A stretch of DNA of 36,335 nt from an uncultured Clostridium sp. Its GTDB lineage: Bacteria > Bacillota > Clostridia > Lachnospirales > Lachnospiraceae. Shown one piece after another: positions 24,088 through 31,811 of this stretch (position 1 is its first letter; each line of letters starts with the position of its first letter). Position numbers and translations under genes: made by a program. The DNA lies in assembly GCA_900549235.1 (NCBI GenBank), contig URNT01000032.1, positions 1 to 36,335 of the forward strand, given 5' to 3'. The notes under the pieces were generated by a model. It was not told where the DNA came from. It did no database searches and saw nothing but the letters and a program-made list of their open reading frames with translations.

Positions 24088-24115
24088 AAAAGGCCGGGAC
24101 TGCCCCGGCCTTTTT
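24088..24115 (+). terminator. Terminator of the spoIIIA operon
   Basis: Perfect 11-bp stem AAAAGGCCGGG (24088-24098) with CCCGGCCTTTT (24104-24114), ending in five Ts, nine bases after the spoIIIAH stop. Confidence 0.9.
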
Positions 24116-24134
24116 AAACTTCCCAAATTTAACC

Positions 24135-24163
24135 TATACATATCCAACCGTATTTGCTATAAT
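24135..24163 (+). promoter_or_regulatory. Sigma-A promoter of the asp23-family gene
   Basis: TATACA (24135-24140), 17 bases, TATAAT (24158-24163), with the -10 extended by TGC. Confidence 0.7.
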
Positions 24164-24199
24164 ACTAGTAACTAAGTCTTAGCAGGAGGTAAATGGGTG

Positions 24200-24583
24200 A
24201 TGACTGAGGAAAATCGCAGTATTCATAAATTATACGAGAAAGACAAGATAGGCGAGGTACAGATCGCTGATGAGGTAGTGGCGATCATTGCTGGGCTGGC
24301 GGCTACAGAGGTAGAGGGCGTGGATTCCATGGCAGGAAATATTACCAACGAGCTGGTAGGAAAGCTGGGGATGAAGAACCTGGGAAAGGGCGTCAAGGTG
24401 GATGTGACAGAGGATCATGTATCGGTAGACCTGTCCCTCAATATCCGCTACGGCTACAACATCCCCCAGGTCAGTGAGCAGGTACAGGAAAAGGTAAGCG
24501 CAGCCATTGAAAATATGACCGGCCTTACGGTTCTGGATGTGAACATCCGCATTGCCGGAGTTAATATGGAAGAAAACAGGTAG
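24200..24583 (+). CDS. Asp23/Gls24 family envelope stress protein
   Basis: A 127-residue Asp23/YqhY-type protein. The typical opening GEVQIADEVVAIIAGLAATEVEGV (residues 17-40) and the alternating strands of VKVDVTEDHVSVDLSLNIRYGYNIP are plain. In Firmicutes the YqhY member sits in front of nusB or next to the acetyl-CoA carboxylase genes and affects fatty acid synthesis; here it is before nusB and no acc genes are present. ATG 24200 has GCAGGAGGT nine bases ahead. It has its own promoter and terminator. Confidence 0.92.
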   Translation: MTEENRSIHKLYEKDKIGEVQIADEVVAIIAGLAATEVEGVDSMAGNITNELVGKLGMKNLGKGVKVDVTEDHVSVDLSLNIRYGYNIPQVSEQVQEKVSAAIENMTGLTVLDVNIRIAGVNMEENR

Positions 24584-24596
24584 CACCTGCAGGAGC

Positions 24597-24662
24597 AACA
24601 CTCCCTGGAGCGTCAGAGCGTGTCCCCGAGTTTCAGGCACACTCTCTCCGGGGAGTGTTTTA
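24597..24662 (+). terminator. Long-stem terminator after the asp23-family gene
   Basis: Outer 14-bp stem AACACTCCCTGGAG (24597-24610) with CTCCGGGGAGTGTT (24646-24659, one G-U), closing a 35-base loop that can fold an inner helix (AGAG/GTG with CAC/CTCT), followed by a short T-rich stretch. The large loop is unusual for a simple terminator. Confidence 0.6.
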
Positions 24663-24672
24663 TACATTTTTG

Positions 24673-24701
24673 TTGTATTTATACACTGCCTTTGGTATAA
24701 T
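24673..24701 (+). promoter_or_regulatory. Sigma-A promoter of the nusB operon
   Basis: TTGTAT (24673-24678), 17 bases, TATAAT (24696-24701), 92 bases ahead of nusB. Confidence 0.7.
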
Positions 24702-24753
24702 CACTATGGACCGGAGCCTGGCATCAGGGCGCTGGAAAACGAGAGAAAGGAAA

Positions 24754-24828
24754 ATGTACCCCAAAGCCAAGGCTTTGCGTACAAGCAGAGAAGATGACCA
24801 GAAGAGAATTGCGGGAGCACTGCTTTAA
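24754..24828 (+). other. Possible 24-codon leader frame overlapping the nusB start
   Basis: ATG 24754 stands close behind GAGAAAGGAAA, opens MYPKAKALRTSREDDQKRIA and ends at TAA 24826-24828, 35 bases inside nusB in another frame. Its codons contain a hairpin, 62-68/71-77 of this hundred (CAAAGCC/GGCTTTG). nusB itself has a poor ribosome site, so translation of the leader could affect its start. It may be chance. Confidence 0.3.
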
Positions 24829-25255
24829 GATGCTGTTTTCAGTGGATTTTTACCCCACGGCAGATGAGGTAAGGAGCCAGCTGGAGCAGTATTTCCAGTC
24901 ACCGGAAGAATACGATACAGATGAACAGGGCATACAGGAGGTACTTCATAAGGTAGAGCTTAAGGAAGCGGATACACAGTATCTGCGGGCCAGATGCGGA
25001 CAGATCATGGACCGGATCGGAGAGCTGGACGGCCGGATCGACGAGGTGGCTGCAGGCTGGAAGACCAGACGTATGGGAAAGGTGGAGCTTACCATCCTCC
25101 GCCTGGCGCTGTTTGAGATGGAGTTTGATGAAGCAGTACCTGAGAAGGTAGCCATCAACGAAGCGGTGGAGCTTGCGAAGAAGTTCGGGGGCAATGACTC
25201 CCCGGCTTTTGTAAACGGCATCCTCGCAAAGTTTATCTCCAAAGAACAGGAATAA
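24794..25255 (+). CDS. nusB: Transcription antitermination factor NusB
   Basis: A 153-residue all-helical RNA-binding protein that with NusE (ribosomal protein S10) binds boxA of rRNA leader transcripts. Family marks are the opening RRELREHCFKMLFSVDFYP (3-21), WKTRRMGKVELTILRLALFEM and the ending VAINEAVELAKKFGGNDSPAFVNGILAKF. The ATG has only a weak ribosome site (GCAGAGAAG). It is followed by xseA after a single base. Confidence 0.94.
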   Translation: MTRRELREHCFKMLFSVDFYPTADEVRSQLEQYFQSPEEYDTDEQGIQEVLHKVELKEADTQYLRARCGQIMDRIGELDGRIDEVAAGWKTRRMGKVELTILRLALFEMEFDEAVPEKVAINEAVELAKKFGGNDSPAFVNGILAKFISKEQE

Positions 25256-25256
25256 T

Positions 25257-26552
25257 ATGGCCAGTATCTTTACTGTCACACAGGTAACTGCATATATTAA
25301 AAACATGTTTACCCAGGACTTCGCTCTGAACCGCATTTCCATCAAGGGCGAGGTCTCTAATTGTAAATACCACAGCTCAGGCCATATTTATTTCACCTTA
25401 AAGGACGGCGGCGCCCAGATCAGCGCCGTTATGTTCGCGGGCCAGAGAAACGGCCTTTCCTTCCGGCTGGAGGAGGGCCAGCAGGTGGTGGTAAAGGGAA
25501 CGGTGGATGTCTATGAGAGAGACGGCCGCTATCAGCTTTATGCCAGGGAAATCACAAGAGAAGGACGGGGCGATCTGTTTGCCCGGTATGAAAAGCTCAG
25601 GGACGAGTTAGAGGAGCTGGGGATGTTTGACGGCCGGTACAAGCGGCCTATTCCCCGCTATGCCAAAACCGTAGGCATCGTTACCGCCTCCACAGGAGCG
25701 GCCATCCGGGATATTATGAACATCGCGGCCAGAAGGAATCCTTATGTGCAGCTGATTCTGTATCCCGCCCTGGTTCAGGGGGAGCAGGCAAAATACAGCA
25801 TCGCAAAGGGAATTGAGACCCTGGATGCTATGGGCCTTGACGTGCTGATCGTAGGCAGGGGAGGCGGCTCTATCGAGGATCTGTGGGCATTTAACGAGGA
25901 GATAGTAGCCAGAGCCATTTTTAACAGCAGTACGCCGGTGATCTCCGCAGTGGGACATGAAACCGATGTGACTATAGCAGATTATGTGGCGGATCTCAGA
26001 GCGCCTACGCCGTCGGCAGCTGCAGAGCTGGCTGTTTTTGATTACAGGCAGTTTAAGGAGCAGGTGGACCTGTACAAGCAGGTGTTAGACCGCTCAGCCA
26101 TGCGCAGGATCGAGCGGGTCCGCTTTTTGCTGGAGCAGTACCGGATGCGCTTAAGGCTTCTGGATCCCCAGAGGCAGGTGTATGAGCGCAGGCAGCGGCT
26201 GGTGGATCTGGAGGGAAGCCTGGGACGGCTGATGGAAAAGGCCCTTTCAAGGGATAAGGAACGGCTCCTTCGCGGGAAGACTGCCATAAAGACCCTGACA
26301 GACCGTGTCCTTATAGATCAGAAGCACCGCCTGGCCCTGGCAGCCGGTCGTCTGGACGGCTTATCGCCCCTTAAAAAGCTGTCAGGGGGATACGGCTTTA
26401 TCGAGGGGCCGGAGAAAAAGGGGCTTACCTCAGTGAGGCAGATAAAACCGGGAGACAGGCTTTTAATCCGCATACGGGACGGCAGTATCCTGGCACAGGC
26501 AGAGTCTGTGTCAGAGGAGCAGGGCTTAAAAGGCGGACAGGCAGGGAAGTGA
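25257..26552 (+). CDS. xseA: Exodeoxyribonuclease VII large subunit
   Basis: A 431-residue nuclease that degrades single-stranded DNA to oligonucleotides together with XseB. The N-terminal OB domain (SIKGEVSNCKYHSSGHIYFTLKD, about 24-46) is followed by the catalytic domain (GIVTASTGAAIRDI, VGRGGGSIEDLWAFNEE, SAVGHETDVTIADYVADLRAPTPSAAAEL) and a coiled-coil that binds small subunits (about 275-370). The ribosome site lies in the end of nusB. Slightly shorter than E. coli XseA (456). Confidence 0.96.
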   Translation: MASIFTVTQVTAYIKNMFTQDFALNRISIKGEVSNCKYHSSGHIYFTLKDGGAQISAVMFAGQRNGLSFRLEEGQQVVVKGTVDVYERDGRYQLYAREITREGRGDLFARYEKLRDELEELGMFDGRYKRPIPRYAKTVGIVTASTGAAIRDIMNIAARRNPYVQLILYPALVQGEQAKYSIAKGIETLDAMGLDVLIVGRGGGSIEDLWAFNEEIVARAIFNSSTPVISAVGHETDVTIADYVADLRAPTPSAAAELAVFDYRQFKEQVDLYKQVLDRSAMRRIERVRFLLEQYRMRLRLLDPQRQVYERRQRLVDLEGSLGRLMEKALSRDKERLLRGKTAIKTLTDRVLIDQKHRLALAAGRLDGLSPLKKLSGGYGFIEGPEKKGLTSVRQIKPGDRLLIRIRDGSILAQAESVSEEQGLKGGQAGK

Positions 26553-26561
26553 GGGATTGAT

Positions 26562-26786
26562 ATGCCGCGTAAGAAGGCAGAAGCAGCAGAGGAAAAAACT
26601 GGCATCGAGGAGAATTTTCAGATGCTGGAGGATATAATAAAAAAGCTGGAGTCAGGAGAAGGCTCTCTGGAGGAAACATTTTCCAGCTATGAGGCCGGTA
26701 TGAAGCTGGTAAAGGAGCTGAACGGCCAGATCGATCAGGTAGAAAAACAGATTCAGATATTGAGTGAGGGTGATGATCATGAGTGA
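26562..26786 (+). CDS. xseB: Exodeoxyribonuclease VII small subunit
   Basis: A 74-residue helical protein with the XseB pattern NFQMLEDIIKKLESGEGSLEETFSSYEAGMKLVK; several copies coat the XseA coiled coil. It starts nine bases after xseA and its end overlaps ispA by eight bases. Confidence 0.95.
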   Translation: MPRKKAEAAEEKTGIEENFQMLEDIIKKLESGEGSLEETFSSYEAGMKLVKELNGQIDQVEKQIQILSEGDDHE

Positions 26787-27690
26787 TAAGGACACATTTA
26801 AAAATGAATTAGACCAAAGAGTAGAGGAGATTAACCAGTGTCTTGAGGGGTATCTTCCAAAGGAGGAGGGGCACCAGAAAACTCTCTTTGAGGCCATAAA
26901 CTACAGTGTAAGGGCTGGCGGAAAGCGCCTCCGCCCCCTGCTGCTCCAGGAGACTTGCCGCCTGTTTACCGGCGAGGTGCCAGAGACGGCCCGCCCCTTT
27001 ATGGCGGCTATGGAGATGATCCATACCTGCTCCCTGGTCCATGACGATCTTCCGTGTATGGATGATGATATGATGCGCAGGGGAAAGCCAAGCACCTGGG
27101 CAGAATTCGGCGAGGATATGGCAGTGCTGGCAGGAGACGCGCTGATGATCTACGCGGTGGAGACGGCGGCAAAGGCTTTTGAGCTTACAGGGGAGGCGGA
27201 CGAACTCGCAAGGATCGGGCGCGCCATTTCCATCCTGGCAGGCAAGACGGGGATTTACGGCATGATTGGTGGTCAGACTGTAGATGTGGAATTGGCAGGC
27301 GGCCCTATCCCTGCAGATAAGCTGGACTTTATCTACCGCTTAAAGACAGGGGCTCTGATTGAGGCCTCCATGCTGATCGGAGCGGTTCTTGGGGGCGCGG
27401 CCCAGGAGGACTGCAGGATTGTAGAAGGTCTGGCCTCCAGAGTGGGCCTGGCCTTCCAGATCCAGGACGATATTCTGGATGTGACCGGAAAAGAGTCTGT
27501 AACCGGAAAGCCGGCCGGCAGTGATGAAAAGAACCAGAAGACAACCTATGTTACCCTTGAGGGGATCCAGAAGGCGAAAAAAGAGGTAGAGCGCCTTTCA
27601 GACGAAGCCATTGCTCATCTGGGAGAGCTGCCTGGCAACAACGAATTCCTTGAAAAGCTGATCCGCCATCTGATTAACCGAGAGAAGTAA
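26779..27690 (+). CDS. ispA: Farnesyl/geranyl diphosphate synthase (IspA-type)
   Basis: A 303-residue all-helical prenyltransferase that adds isopentenyl units to dimethylallyl or geranyl diphosphate. Both Asp-rich motifs are present: DDLPCMDDD (about 89-97) and DDILD (about 231-235), with GGKRLRPLLLQE at 46-57. ATG 26779 is preferred over GTG 26764 and ATG 26773 because GAGGG lies eight bases ahead. Placed with dxs, which supplies the precursor route. Confidence 0.95.
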   Translation: MSDKDTFKNELDQRVEEINQCLEGYLPKEEGHQKTLFEAINYSVRAGGKRLRPLLLQETCRLFTGEVPETARPFMAAMEMIHTCSLVHDDLPCMDDDMMRRGKPSTWAEFGEDMAVLAGDALMIYAVETAAKAFELTGEADELARIGRAISILAGKTGIYGMIGGQTVDVELAGGPIPADKLDFIYRLKTGALIEASMLIGAVLGGAAQEDCRIVEGLASRVGLAFQIQDDILDVTGKESVTGKPAGSDEKNQKTTYVTLEGIQKAKKEVERLSDEAIAHLGELPGNNEFLEKLIRHLINREK

Positions 27691-27713
27691 AAATGGCAGG
27701 AGGATCATCCGCT

Positions 27714-29579
27714 ATGATACTGGAACGAATAAAAGGACCGGAGGATTTAAAGGAGCTGTCCTTTGAGGAACTTGGGGAGCTGGCAGAGGAGATCCGCCGC
27801 TTCCTCATCGAATCCATCAGCCGCACCGGGGGCCATCTGGCTTCCAATCTGGGGGTGGTGGAGCTGACCATTGCTCTGTTTAAGGTCTTTGACCTTCCTT
27901 CGGATAAAATCATCTGGGATGTGGGCCATCAGTCCTACACCCATAAGATACTCAGCGGCCGCAGAGAGGGCTTTGGGGAGCTGCGCCAGTACGGGGGCCT
28001 CAGCGGTTTTCCAAAGCGCAAGGAAAGCCCTTATGACTCATTTGATACAGGCCACAGCTCCACCTCCATTTCCGCAGGCCTTGGCATGGCTCAGGGACGG
28101 GATATACTGGGGGAGGATTACCGCATTGTATCGGTGATCGGAGACGGCGCCCTCACAGGGGGCATGGCCTATGAAGCTTTAAACAACGCGGCCCAGATGA
28201 AAAAAAACTTCATCATTGTATTGAATGACAACAAAATGTCCATTTCTGAAAATGTAGGGGGCATGTCCCGCTACTTAAACAGCATCCGTACCGGCAGCGG
28301 CTACAATGACTTAAAGAAAAATGTAGCCGACGCCCTGGACCGGATCCCGGTGGTAGGCTCCGCTATGATCGATAAGATCAAGCGCACCAAAAATAGCATC
28401 AAGCAGCTGTTCCTGCCGGGGATGCTCTTTGAAAATATGGGCATTACCTACTTAGGACCGGTAGACGGCCACGATATACAGGCCCTGTGCCGGGTGCTCA
28501 GGGAGGCTCAGAAACTGGATCACGCCGTGCTGGTCCATGTGGTGACGAGAAAGGGGAAGGGCTACCGCCCGGCAGAGATCCATCCTGCCCAGTTCCACGG
28601 AGTTGGCCCCTTTGATATTCAGACGGGAAAGCCTGCCGGGGAGGGAAAATACCCTTCCTATACGGAAGTATTTTCAAAGAAACTGTGCCAGCTGGGAGAG
28701 AACCATGAAAAGCTGGTGGCTGTAACGGCGGCCATGCCGGACGGCACCGGGCTGACTGCGTTTTCAAAGAAGTTTCCCAACCGGTTTTTTGATGTGGGGA
28801 TCGCGGAGGCCCATGCAGTAACCTCGGCGGCCGGTATGGCGGCAGCGGGTCTGAAGCCTGTGGTAGCTATGTATTCCTCCTTTATGCAGAGAGGCTATGA
28901 CCAGATTCTCCATGATGTATGTATACAGAACCTTCCGGTGGTATTTGCTGTAGACCGGGCAGGACTGGTAGGAAGCGACGGGGAGACCCATCAGGGGATT
29001 TTTGATTACTCCTTCCTAACCTCGATTCCCAATATGACGGTGATGGCCCCTAAGAATCTGTGGGAGCTGCGTGCTATGCTGGAATTTGCTGTGGATTACA
29101 CAGGGCCCATTGCCTTGCGCTACCCAAGAGGCACTGCCTATCGGGGGCTTAAGGAGTTTCGAACTCCCATTGCCTATGGAAAAGGGGAGCTTCTTTATAA
29201 GGAATCCGGCATCGCTCTTCTGGCTGTAGGCAGTATGGTCAGTACTGGCGAGCATGTAAGGGAGAAGCTGAAGGCAGAGGGCTATTCCTGTTCCCTGGCA
29301 AACGGCCGTTTTATCAAGCCCTTTGACAGTGAGCTGGTGGACAGCCTTGCAAGGGATCACAGCCTGATCGTCACCATGGAGGAAAATGTACTTCAGGGGG
29401 GCTACGGCCTGATGATCACCGGCTACATCCATGAGCATTTTCCTCATGTAAAGGTATTAAATATTTCCCTTCCCGATGCCTATGTGGAGCATGGGAATGT
29501 ATCCCTTCTGCGGTCGGGTCTGGGGATCGACAGCGATTCCATTATACAGACCATGAAGGCAGGGGGATGGATCCACTGA
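27714..29579 (+). CDS. dxs: 1-deoxy-D-xylulose-5-phosphate synthase
   Basis: A 621-residue thiamine diphosphate enzyme, the first step of the MEP isoprenoid pathway (pyruvate plus glyceraldehyde 3-phosphate). TPP and Mg binding appears as GDGALTGGMAYEALNNA (about 141-157); the pyrimidine domain has DVGIAEAHAVTSAAGMA and the transketolase C domain follows. ATG 27714 with AGGAGG nine bases ahead is used rather than an earlier ATG at 27693. 23 bases after ispA. Confidence 0.96.
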   Translation: MILERIKGPEDLKELSFEELGELAEEIRRFLIESISRTGGHLASNLGVVELTIALFKVFDLPSDKIIWDVGHQSYTHKILSGRREGFGELRQYGGLSGFPKRKESPYDSFDTGHSSTSISAGLGMAQGRDILGEDYRIVSVIGDGALTGGMAYEALNNAAQMKKNFIIVLNDNKMSISENVGGMSRYLNSIRTGSGYNDLKKNVADALDRIPVVGSAMIDKIKRTKNSIKQLFLPGMLFENMGITYLGPVDGHDIQALCRVLREAQKLDHAVLVHVVTRKGKGYRPAEIHPAQFHGVGPFDIQTGKPAGEGKYPSYTEVFSKKLCQLGENHEKLVAVTAAMPDGTGLTAFSKKFPNRFFDVGIAEAHAVTSAAGMAAAGLKPVVAMYSSFMQRGYDQILHDVCIQNLPVVFAVDRAGLVGSDGETHQGIFDYSFLTSIPNMTVMAPKNLWELRAMLEFAVDYTGPIALRYPRGTAYRGLKEFRTPIAYGKGELLYKESGIALLAVGSMVSTGEHVREKLKAEGYSCSLANGRFIKPFDSELVDSLARDHSLIVTMEENVLQGGYGLMITGYIHEHFPHVKVLNISLPDAYVEHGNVSLLRSGLGIDSDSIIQTMKAGGWIH

Positions 29580-29601
29580 ACGAATGACAGGAGAAAACAG
29601 G

Positions 29602-30423
29602 ATGAAAGAACGTTTGGATGTGCTTTTGGTCCAGAGAAATCTGGCAGAGTCCAGGGAGAAGGCAAAGGCCCTGATTATGTCCGGTATTGTCTATGTAAAC
29701 GGGCAGAAGGAGGACAAGGCCGGAACTTCCTTTGAGACCACCGTTCCCATCGAGGTGCGGGGAAGCACTTTAAAATATGTAAGCAGAGGCGGCTTAAAGC
29801 TTGAAAAGGCCATGACTCATTTTGGAGCGCAGCCGGATGGAAAGGTCTGTATGGATGTAGGCGCTTCCACCGGAGGCTTTACAGACTGTATGCTTCAAAA
29901 TGGCGCGGTCAAGGTTTATTCTGTGGACGTAGGTCATGGACAGCTTGCCTGGAAGCTGCGCAATGATGAGCGGGTGGTCTGTATGGAAAAGACCAATATC
30001 CGTTATGTGACGCCGGAGGACATTGGCGACCGGATCCAGTTTGCCAGCATTGACGTTTCCTTTATTTCCCTTACCAAGGTGCTGGGGCCGGTGAAGGCCC
30101 TGCTGACAGAAGACGGCCAGATCGTCTGCCTCATTAAGCCTCAGTTTGAAGCGGGGCGTGAAAAGGTAGGAAAAAAGGGAGTAGTCCGGGAAAAAAGTGT
30201 ACATCTGGAGGTGATCGAAGGGATCATCGCCTTCGCTGGATCCATTGGCTTTGAGGTGCTGAATCTGGAATTCTCACCCATAAAAGGGCCTGAGGGGAAC
30301 ATAGAATACCTTCTTTACCTTCAGAACCATCCGGAGGCTCCTGAAGGAGAAAGCCGGAGCTTAGGGGAACTGAAGGTGGATCCCAAAGCGGTGGTGGAGG
30401 AGGCCCATCATACTCTTGATTAA
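29602..30423 (+). CDS. tlyA: TlyA-family rRNA 2'-O-methyltransferase / hemolysin-like protein
   Basis: A 273-residue protein with an N-terminal S4 RNA-binding domain (ERLDVLLVQRNLAESREKAKALI, residues 3-25) and an FtsJ-type methyltransferase domain (VCMDVGASTGGFTDCML, about 83-99; the SAM loop). Homologues methylate 16S and 23S rRNA; the hemolysin label is historical. The start at 29602 follows CAGGAG. 22 bases after dxs. Confidence 0.93.
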   Translation: MKERLDVLLVQRNLAESREKAKALIMSGIVYVNGQKEDKAGTSFETTVPIEVRGSTLKYVSRGGLKLEKAMTHFGAQPDGKVCMDVGASTGGFTDCMLQNGAVKVYSVDVGHGQLAWKLRNDERVVCMEKTNIRYVTPEDIGDRIQFASIDVSFISLTKVLGPVKALLTEDGQIVCLIKPQFEAGREKVGKKGVVREKSVHLEVIEGIIAFAGSIGFEVLNLEFSPIKGPEGNIEYLLYLQNHPEAPEGESRSLGELKVDPKAVVEEAHHTLD

Positions 30424-30443
30424 AATGGCAGGAGCCTGTTGAC

Positions 30444-31277
30444 ATGAGACATTTTTATATTATTGCCAATCATGGTAAAGAATATGCAAAAGAGGCCCAG
30501 GCCTTTATAAAGACCTATCTGGAGGCAAAGGGGGCGGTGTGCCGCAGCCAGGACCAGCCAGAGGAGAAGACTCCTGCCAGACCCCTTTTGGTGCCTGAGG
30601 AGACAGAGTGTGTCATCACCATCGGCGGCGACGGCACTCTGATCCAGGCGGCCAGGGACCTGGCAGGCCGGGGGATTCCTATGATCGGCGTGAACCGGGG
30701 CCATCTTGGATTTTTAAACCAGGTGAGCCGTCAGGAGGATATGGCGCCGGTGATGGACGCCCTGTTAGAGGACCGGTACCAGCTGGAGCGCCGGATGATG
30801 ATACAGGGGGCGGTGTTCCGGGATGGGAAGGTGCTCTGTGAGGATATTGCCCTCAATGAAATCGCCGTCACCAGAAGGGACCCCTTAAAGGTTCTGCGCT
30901 ACAGCGTCCATGTGAACCATGAATATCTCAATGAATACGCGGCGGACGGAGTGCTGGTAGCTACTCCTACCGGCTCTACCGCCTACAACCTTTCAGCGGG
31001 AGGACCAGTGATCGCTCCCGCTGCCAGGATGATGGTGCTTACTCCCATCTGTTCCCACGCTCTCAATGCCAGAAGCATCGTCCTGGCTCCGGAGGATCAG
31101 ATCCGCATCCAGGTGCTTGGCAGCGGGCAGGTGGTATCCTTTGACGGAGACACCTTCATGGAGCTTGCTGCAGGAGACATCATCCAGGTATCCAAAAGCA
31201 GCCTTGAGACCATCATGGTAAAGCTGAAGCAGATTTCCTTTATGCAGAAGCTGAGCAATCACCTGGGACGGATATAG
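30444..31277 (+). CDS. nadK: NAD kinase
   Basis: A 277-residue kinase making NADP from NAD and ATP or polyphosphate. The GGDGT motif is at residues 61-65, the NE/D stretch ALNEIAVTRRD and the second site YAADGVLVATPTGSTAYNLSAGGP follow in the usual order. CAGGAG precedes the ATG. Twenty bases after tlyA. Confidence 0.96.
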   Translation: MRHFYIIANHGKEYAKEAQAFIKTYLEAKGAVCRSQDQPEEKTPARPLLVPEETECVITIGGDGTLIQAARDLAGRGIPMIGVNRGHLGFLNQVSRQEDMAPVMDALLEDRYQLERRMMIQGAVFRDGKVLCEDIALNEIAVTRRDPLKVLRYSVHVNHEYLNEYAADGVLVATPTGSTAYNLSAGGPVIAPAARMMVLTPICSHALNARSIVLAPEDQIRIQVLGSGQVVSFDGDTFMELAAGDIIQVSKSSLETIMVKLKQISFMQKLSNHLGRI

Positions 31278-31282
31278 ATCAG

Positions 31283-31321
31283 GTGTACTCTTCTGAGCGC
31301 AAAGAGATTCCGGGAGTACAC
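31283..31321. repeat. Inverted repeat between nadK and argR
   Basis: GTGTACTC (31283-31290) and GAGTACAC (31314-31321) pair around 23 bases, just ahead of argR. It lacks a T tract; it may be a transcript processing or regulatory hairpin. Its function is not visible. Confidence 0.35.
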
Positions 31322-31346
31322 ATTAAAAGAAAAGGAGGCAGCGCCA

Positions 31347-31799
31347 ATGAAGGTAGAGCGCCACAGTAAAATTGTTGAATTAATTGGAAAATATGAGATA
31401 GAGACCCAGGAGGATCTGGCTCAGAAGCTCTATGAAGCAGGGTTTAATGTGACCCAGGCCACGGTTTCCAGGGACATACGGGAATTAAAGCTTACAAAGG
31501 TCCAGTCTGAAAACGGAAGGCAGCGCTATATGGTTCTGGAAGGTCCCAGAGGCACCTCTGCCATCAAATACATCCGTATTTTAAAGGATGGTTTTTCCTC
31601 CATGGATATGGCTCAGAATATCCTGGTAATCAAAACCGTCTCCGGCATGGCAATGGCTGTGGCCGCCGCTCTGGATGCCATCCATTTTAACGAGATCGTA
31701 GGCTGCATCGCGGGAGATGATACCATCATGTGCGCCATCCGCAGTGTAGATGACACCATCATTGTTATGGAAAAGATCAAAAAAATGGTAGAAGACTAA
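31347..31799 (+). CDS. argR: Arginine repressor ArgR
   Basis: A 150-residue regulator of arginine metabolism. The N-terminal winged helix holds GFNVTQATVSRDIRELKLTKV (about 32-52), and the C-terminal hexamerisation and arginine-binding domain ends with GCIAGDDTIMCAIRS (about 118-132). AAAAGGAGGC precedes the ATG. The argR-recN pair is standard in Firmicutes. Confidence 0.96.
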   Translation: MKVERHSKIVELIGKYEIETQEDLAQKLYEAGFNVTQATVSRDIRELKLTKVQSENGRQRYMVLEGPRGTSAIKYIRILKDGFSSMDMAQNILVIKTVSGMAMAVAAALDAIHFNEIVGCIAGDDTIMCAIRSVDDTIIVMEKIKKMVED

Positions 31800-31811
31800 A
31801 AGGAGAAAAAC

